Of a stretch of 58,626 bases of DNA, positions 56,193-58,626 are shown piece by piece (positions within the stretch are counted from its first letter, which is position 1; every line of letters starts with the position of its first letter). Under the pieces are notes generated by a model. It ran no database searches and was not told the DNA's origin. It was given only the letters and a program-made list of their open reading frames with translations. The position numbers were made by a program, and so were the translations under genes. This DNA comes from an uncultured Anaerolineae bacterium (GTDB taxonomy: Bacteria; Chloroflexota; Anaerolineae; JACIWP01), in contig CALIBQ010000063.1 of assembly GCA_938049385.1 (NCBI GenBank), forward strand, positions 1 to 58,626. The letters are read 5' to 3'.

Positions 56193-57269
56193 CTACCTCG
56201 GCAGAGGGAGCTGTTTTGGCTGGGCGGCGCGCGCCGGCGGCAGGAGCCAGGCCGGCGCCATGAACAGCGCATACAGCAGGCCCAGGCGCCAGTCAAACGC
56301 CGGCCAGACGGAGTAAGGGGGGTAAGGGTAGTAGAACAATGCGGCGCGGTTCAATGCCCGGGCGATAAGGATGCCGGCCGCGGCCGCGGCACCGCACGCT
56401 ACCATGAGCGTATCGCGCGACAACCACAGCTCATGGCGGTAGCGGGAGCGGCGCACCCGCCGGCCCTGTACCCAGAAGGCGGCCGTCATGAGCAGAAGCC
56501 CGCCGGCTGAGAGGAGGATACCGATCCAGGCCTGCCGGGACCAGTAACTGCGGGCGAACATGCCGGCCAGCAGGGCCAGGAGGCCGGCAAGCGTCATCCC
56601 CTTCAGAATGTAATTCAGAGAGCGGCTGATGGACGCGGCGGAGCCGCCGAAACCGCGCGCTTCCATGGATTCGGCGAGCTGTATAGCGCGCTCCAGACCG
56701 GTGGTCAGCAGGGGCATGATGAGCGGCAGGAGGTCGCGGATGGTGCGGAAGCGGTGGCCGCGCACCCGCTGGGCTTCGCGGATTTCCTGCAAGGCGCTGA
56801 TCATCTGGGGGACAAAGGCCAGTGCGATGGAGGTGATCATGCCGGCCAGGTACAGGAAGGCCGGCATGCGCCGCAGGAGCCTGGCGGTGTCCACCGCAGA
56901 GTTAAAAGTGGCGAATATCATCAGCAGGAGGACCAGGCTCAGCCCGCGGGCAAACCCGTATGCGATGGCTTCCAGCGTGATAGCCCCGCCGACCAGCGGC
57001 CAGTTTGCCGGCAGACGGAACAGCACATACCGGCCGTGGTGCGACATCAGGGCGTTGAAAGGGATGGTGATGGCCCAGATGAGCAGGCCGGCCTTCAAGA
57101 ATGCGCCCCACTGCCGCGCGGTGGGGGAGCGCAGGCTGATGACCCGATAGTTGGCCAGCACCGCCAGCGCCAGCAGGGTAAGGTACAGCGGGTTGAGGGT
57201 CATCAGCGCGATGGCGGCCGCGGCGGTTGCCCAGGCAAGCCAGGCCAGCGGATGATACTCCTGACGCAT
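56193..57269 (-). CDS. ECF transporter T component (EcfT/CbiQ family)
   Basis: A 358-residue membrane protein. The two coupling-helix signatures with Ala-Arg-Gly-type motifs are IREAQRVRGHRFRT and ESMEARGFGGS. It is longer than typical EcfT (~260) because of extra C-terminal membrane helices. The ATG at 57269 lies 7 nt downstream of the DUF4430 gene stop; the ATPase follows after 5 nt. It links the S component to the two ATPase domains. Confidence 0.9.
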   Translation of the reverse strand: MRQEYHPLAWLAWATAAAAIALMTLNPLYLTLLALAVLANYRVISLRSPTARQWGAFLKAGLLIWAITIPFNALMSHHGRYVLFRLPANWPLVGGAITLEAIAYGFARGLSLVLLLMIFATFNSAVDTARLLRRMPAFLYLAGMITSIALAFVPQMISALQEIREAQRVRGHRFRTIRDLLPLIMPLLTTGLERAIQLAESMEARGFGGSAASISRSLNYILKGMTLAGLLALLAGMFARSYWSRQAWIGILLSAGGLLLMTAAFWVQGRRVRRSRYRHELWLSRDTLMVACGAAAAAGILIARALNRAALFYYPYPPYSVWPAFDWRLGLLYALFMAPAWLLPPARAAQPKQLPLPR

Positions 57270-57276
57270 GGATGCC

Positions 57277-58545
57277 TCACGCTGTCTGCCGGCGGATGGC
57301 CCAGGCGGCCAGGGCGGCGAGCAGAGATGCTACGCCGGCAAACACCCCATATTCTCCCCAACGCGGCGCCGCTGTCTCCTCTGGCGAGGCGGTGGGCGTT
57401 ACCGCACCCCGTGGTGCCGGCATCTCGCCAGCGCGTGCCCATATCCTGGGTGTATGGGGTGGCAGTGGGGTCGGTTGGGGCACTGCCGCGGCCGGCTGTG
57501 GCGGTGCGGCTGTAGGGAGAGACCCAACCATCGCCAGCGCGGCCGGCGTGTGTGTGGCAGAGGATGTCGGCGTTCCGCTGGGGGGCGTTGGCGTCTCGGT
57601 TGAAGTCAGTGTCGGCGCGGAAACTTGCGGTGCAGGCGTGGTGGCCCGCCGAGCGCCGGCAGACACCGATGTTGGGGTGGCGGACGGCGCGGCAGTGGCT
57701 GGCAGGACGCGCACATCAATCCGCCGATACTCCTCCCCTTCCAGCGTGATCACCCGCAGGACATAGGTGGTATCGCTCGTGGGGCAGACCTGGCGCACTT
57801 CCTCGCCGATGACACCCTGGTCGTTGAGGTACACGGCTTGCACATTGCGCACGCGCCAGCCCAGGTTCAGGCACTGGCCGGCGGGTACCTCCGTGCGGTC
57901 AGCCCAGAACTCGATGCTGGCCGGCCCGGACGTCGGGGTGGGGGTGCGGGTCGGTGTGGATGTGGCCAGCGGGGTTGGTGTCCAGGTGGCGGTGGGAATG
58001 GGCGTCGGGGTGTTCGTCGCCGGCGGAGGACAGACCTGGTCAAAGGTAACCGCCGGCGGCAGGGCGCCGTTCACACCGTAGGTGCCGGAGCCCCAGGCCC
58101 ATCCTTCCACGTCGCCAGGGCGCACCCAGTAATTGCCGGCGCCGACGTTGGAATACTGCCATGTCCCGTTCTGCAGGTGGTAGTAGGCCCAGTACAAGCA
58201 GTCCGCCCCCTCGCACTGACAGAAGCAACTGGTGTATGGGAAGTCACAGCCGTCAGGGCCGATCTTGCAGACCGCGCCGCCGTAAACACCCCCTTCCTCG
58301 ATGATGAGGCTCAGGCCAGAGCGCCGCAGAAGCTCCAGGCCAGTGATCTGGGGTTCGGAGAAGGTGATGCACCCGCTCCAGACGGAGCCGTTGCCGAAGC
58401 GCACCACCAGGCCGGCGCGGTTTGGGCCGTTGGCCAGGGCCGGAGGCGCGCCGGCGAACAAGACGGCGAGCATCAGCAGACATGCCAGCATCCGTACGAA
58501 CGACCGTACACTACGATTTCCCCACCACGGCGTCCCTCGAAACAT
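57277..58545 (-). CDS. Secreted DUF4430-type protein, membrane-anchored, Cys-rich
   Basis: 422 residues. A signal peptide (MLACLLMLAVLFAGAPPALA) is followed by a ~130-residue domain resembling DUF4430 / transcobalamin C-terminal-like domains (ELLRRSGLSLIIEEGGVYG, YWAYYHLQNGTWQYS, NYWVRPGDVEGWAWG). It contains a cysteine cluster in the region CKIGPDGCDFPYTSCFCQC. A Thr/Pro linker leads to a small beta domain (IEFWADRTEVPAGQCLNLGW, TTYVLRVITLEG), a second long Pro/Thr/Ala stalk, and a C-terminal membrane helix (YGVFAGVASLLAALAAWAI). Heading the ECF operon, it may deliver the substrate to the transporter. The start is 58545 or ATG 58491. Confidence 0.78.
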   Translation of the reverse strand: MFRGTPWWGNRSVRSFVRMLACLLMLAVLFAGAPPALANGPNRAGLVVRFGNGSVWSGCITFSEPQITGLELLRRSGLSLIIEEGGVYGGAVCKIGPDGCDFPYTSCFCQCEGADCLYWAYYHLQNGTWQYSNVGAGNYWVRPGDVEGWAWGSGTYGVNGALPPAVTFDQVCPPPATNTPTPIPTATWTPTPLATSTPTRTPTPTSGPASIEFWADRTEVPAGQCLNLGWRVRNVQAVYLNDQGVIGEEVRQVCPTSDTTYVLRVITLEGEEYRRIDVRVLPATAAPSATPTSVSAGARRATTPAPQVSAPTLTSTETPTPPSGTPTSSATHTPAALAMVGSLPTAAPPQPAAAVPQPTPLPPHTPRIWARAGEMPAPRGAVTPTASPEETAAPRWGEYGVFAGVASLLAALAAWAIRRQTA

Positions 58546-58577
58546 GTATACCCCCGCTTTTGTGTGTCATGTCGGCC

Positions 58578-58610
58578 GGCCTGGGGGCAGAATCAACTTG
58601 CCCCCAGGCC
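58578..58610. terminator. Hairpin upstream of the ECF operon
   Basis: An 11-bp stem GGCCTGGGGGC / GCCCCCAGGCC with an ~11-nt loop, 33 nt upstream of the first ECF operon gene. No U-tract follows on the minus strand. It may be the end of an upstream gene or part of a regulatory leader cut off by the window edge. Confidence 0.4.
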
Positions 58611-58626
58611 CCCGAGGTCATGGATT

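Overview
The window looks like chromosomal DNA of a Chloroflexota bacterium, most likely Anaerolineae or a close relative. This is inferred from gene content and style, not from a marker-gene search. It is GC-rich and saturated with the hexamer GCCGGC. It carries several very large secreted proteins joined by Thr/Pro linkers. Promoters follow ordinary sigma-A consensus (TTGACA-17-TATAAT), often with an extended -10 of the form TGGTATAAT. No rRNA, tRNA, CRISPR array or complete insertion sequence was seen; the left edge clips the first codons of a possible IS630-type transposase.

Layout. 0.4-5.1 kb: a sulfur operon (Rrf2/IscR-type regulator, cysK, cysteine desulfurase, mnmA, ThiF/MoeB-type E1 enzyme) ending in a strong terminator. 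5.2-11.2 kb (minus): a 1998-residue lipoprotein alpha-2-macroglobulin with an intact CxEQ thioester. 11.6-13.9 kb: infC-rpmI-rplT plus a SpoU methyltransferase; infC must start at AUC. 14.2-24.2 kb: PIN/TRAM membrane protein, cytidylate-kinase-like protein, gltX, cysS, rlmB, the oxidative pentose phosphate set gnd-zwf-pgl, and an MFS permease. 24.2-26.2 kb (minus): one secreted OB-fold/amidohydrolase protein split by an in-frame TAA. 26.5-41.4 kb: four consecutive genes for large surface proteins that share an undescribed ~100-residue domain (11 copies), combined with DNRLRE, LysM, cohesin-like, SdrD-like and golvesin-like modules. Two of the four are frameshifted. 41.5-46.5 kb (minus): a five-gene operon (methyltransferase, HhH protein, SH3 protein, ligA, PfkB kinase). 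46.6-48.4 kb: a tryptophan T-box leader and a TrpB2-type tryptophan synthase beta chain. 48.5-52.7 kb (minus): dnaE and a Cys-rich protein. 53.2-53.75 kb: a decayed MntA/HepT module. 53.7-58.5 kb (minus): an ECF vitamin transporter (S, fused AA', T) preceded by a secreted DUF4430-type protein.

Main signals beyond ordinary annotation: (1) the 11-copy 'EWVNFYG' domain family, in which an acidic DDPxTxxDEGA loop and a Cys pair look mutually exclusive; (2) a family of five structured intergenic repeats; (3) a TTTTTCAACACC-like box at a fixed distance upstream of the -35 element at four places; (4) a 38-bp direct repeat with 74-nt offset whose collapse would restore the reading frame of an ~1800-residue cohesin-containing protein; (5) a 56-nt heptamer-periodic tract between two operon genes.
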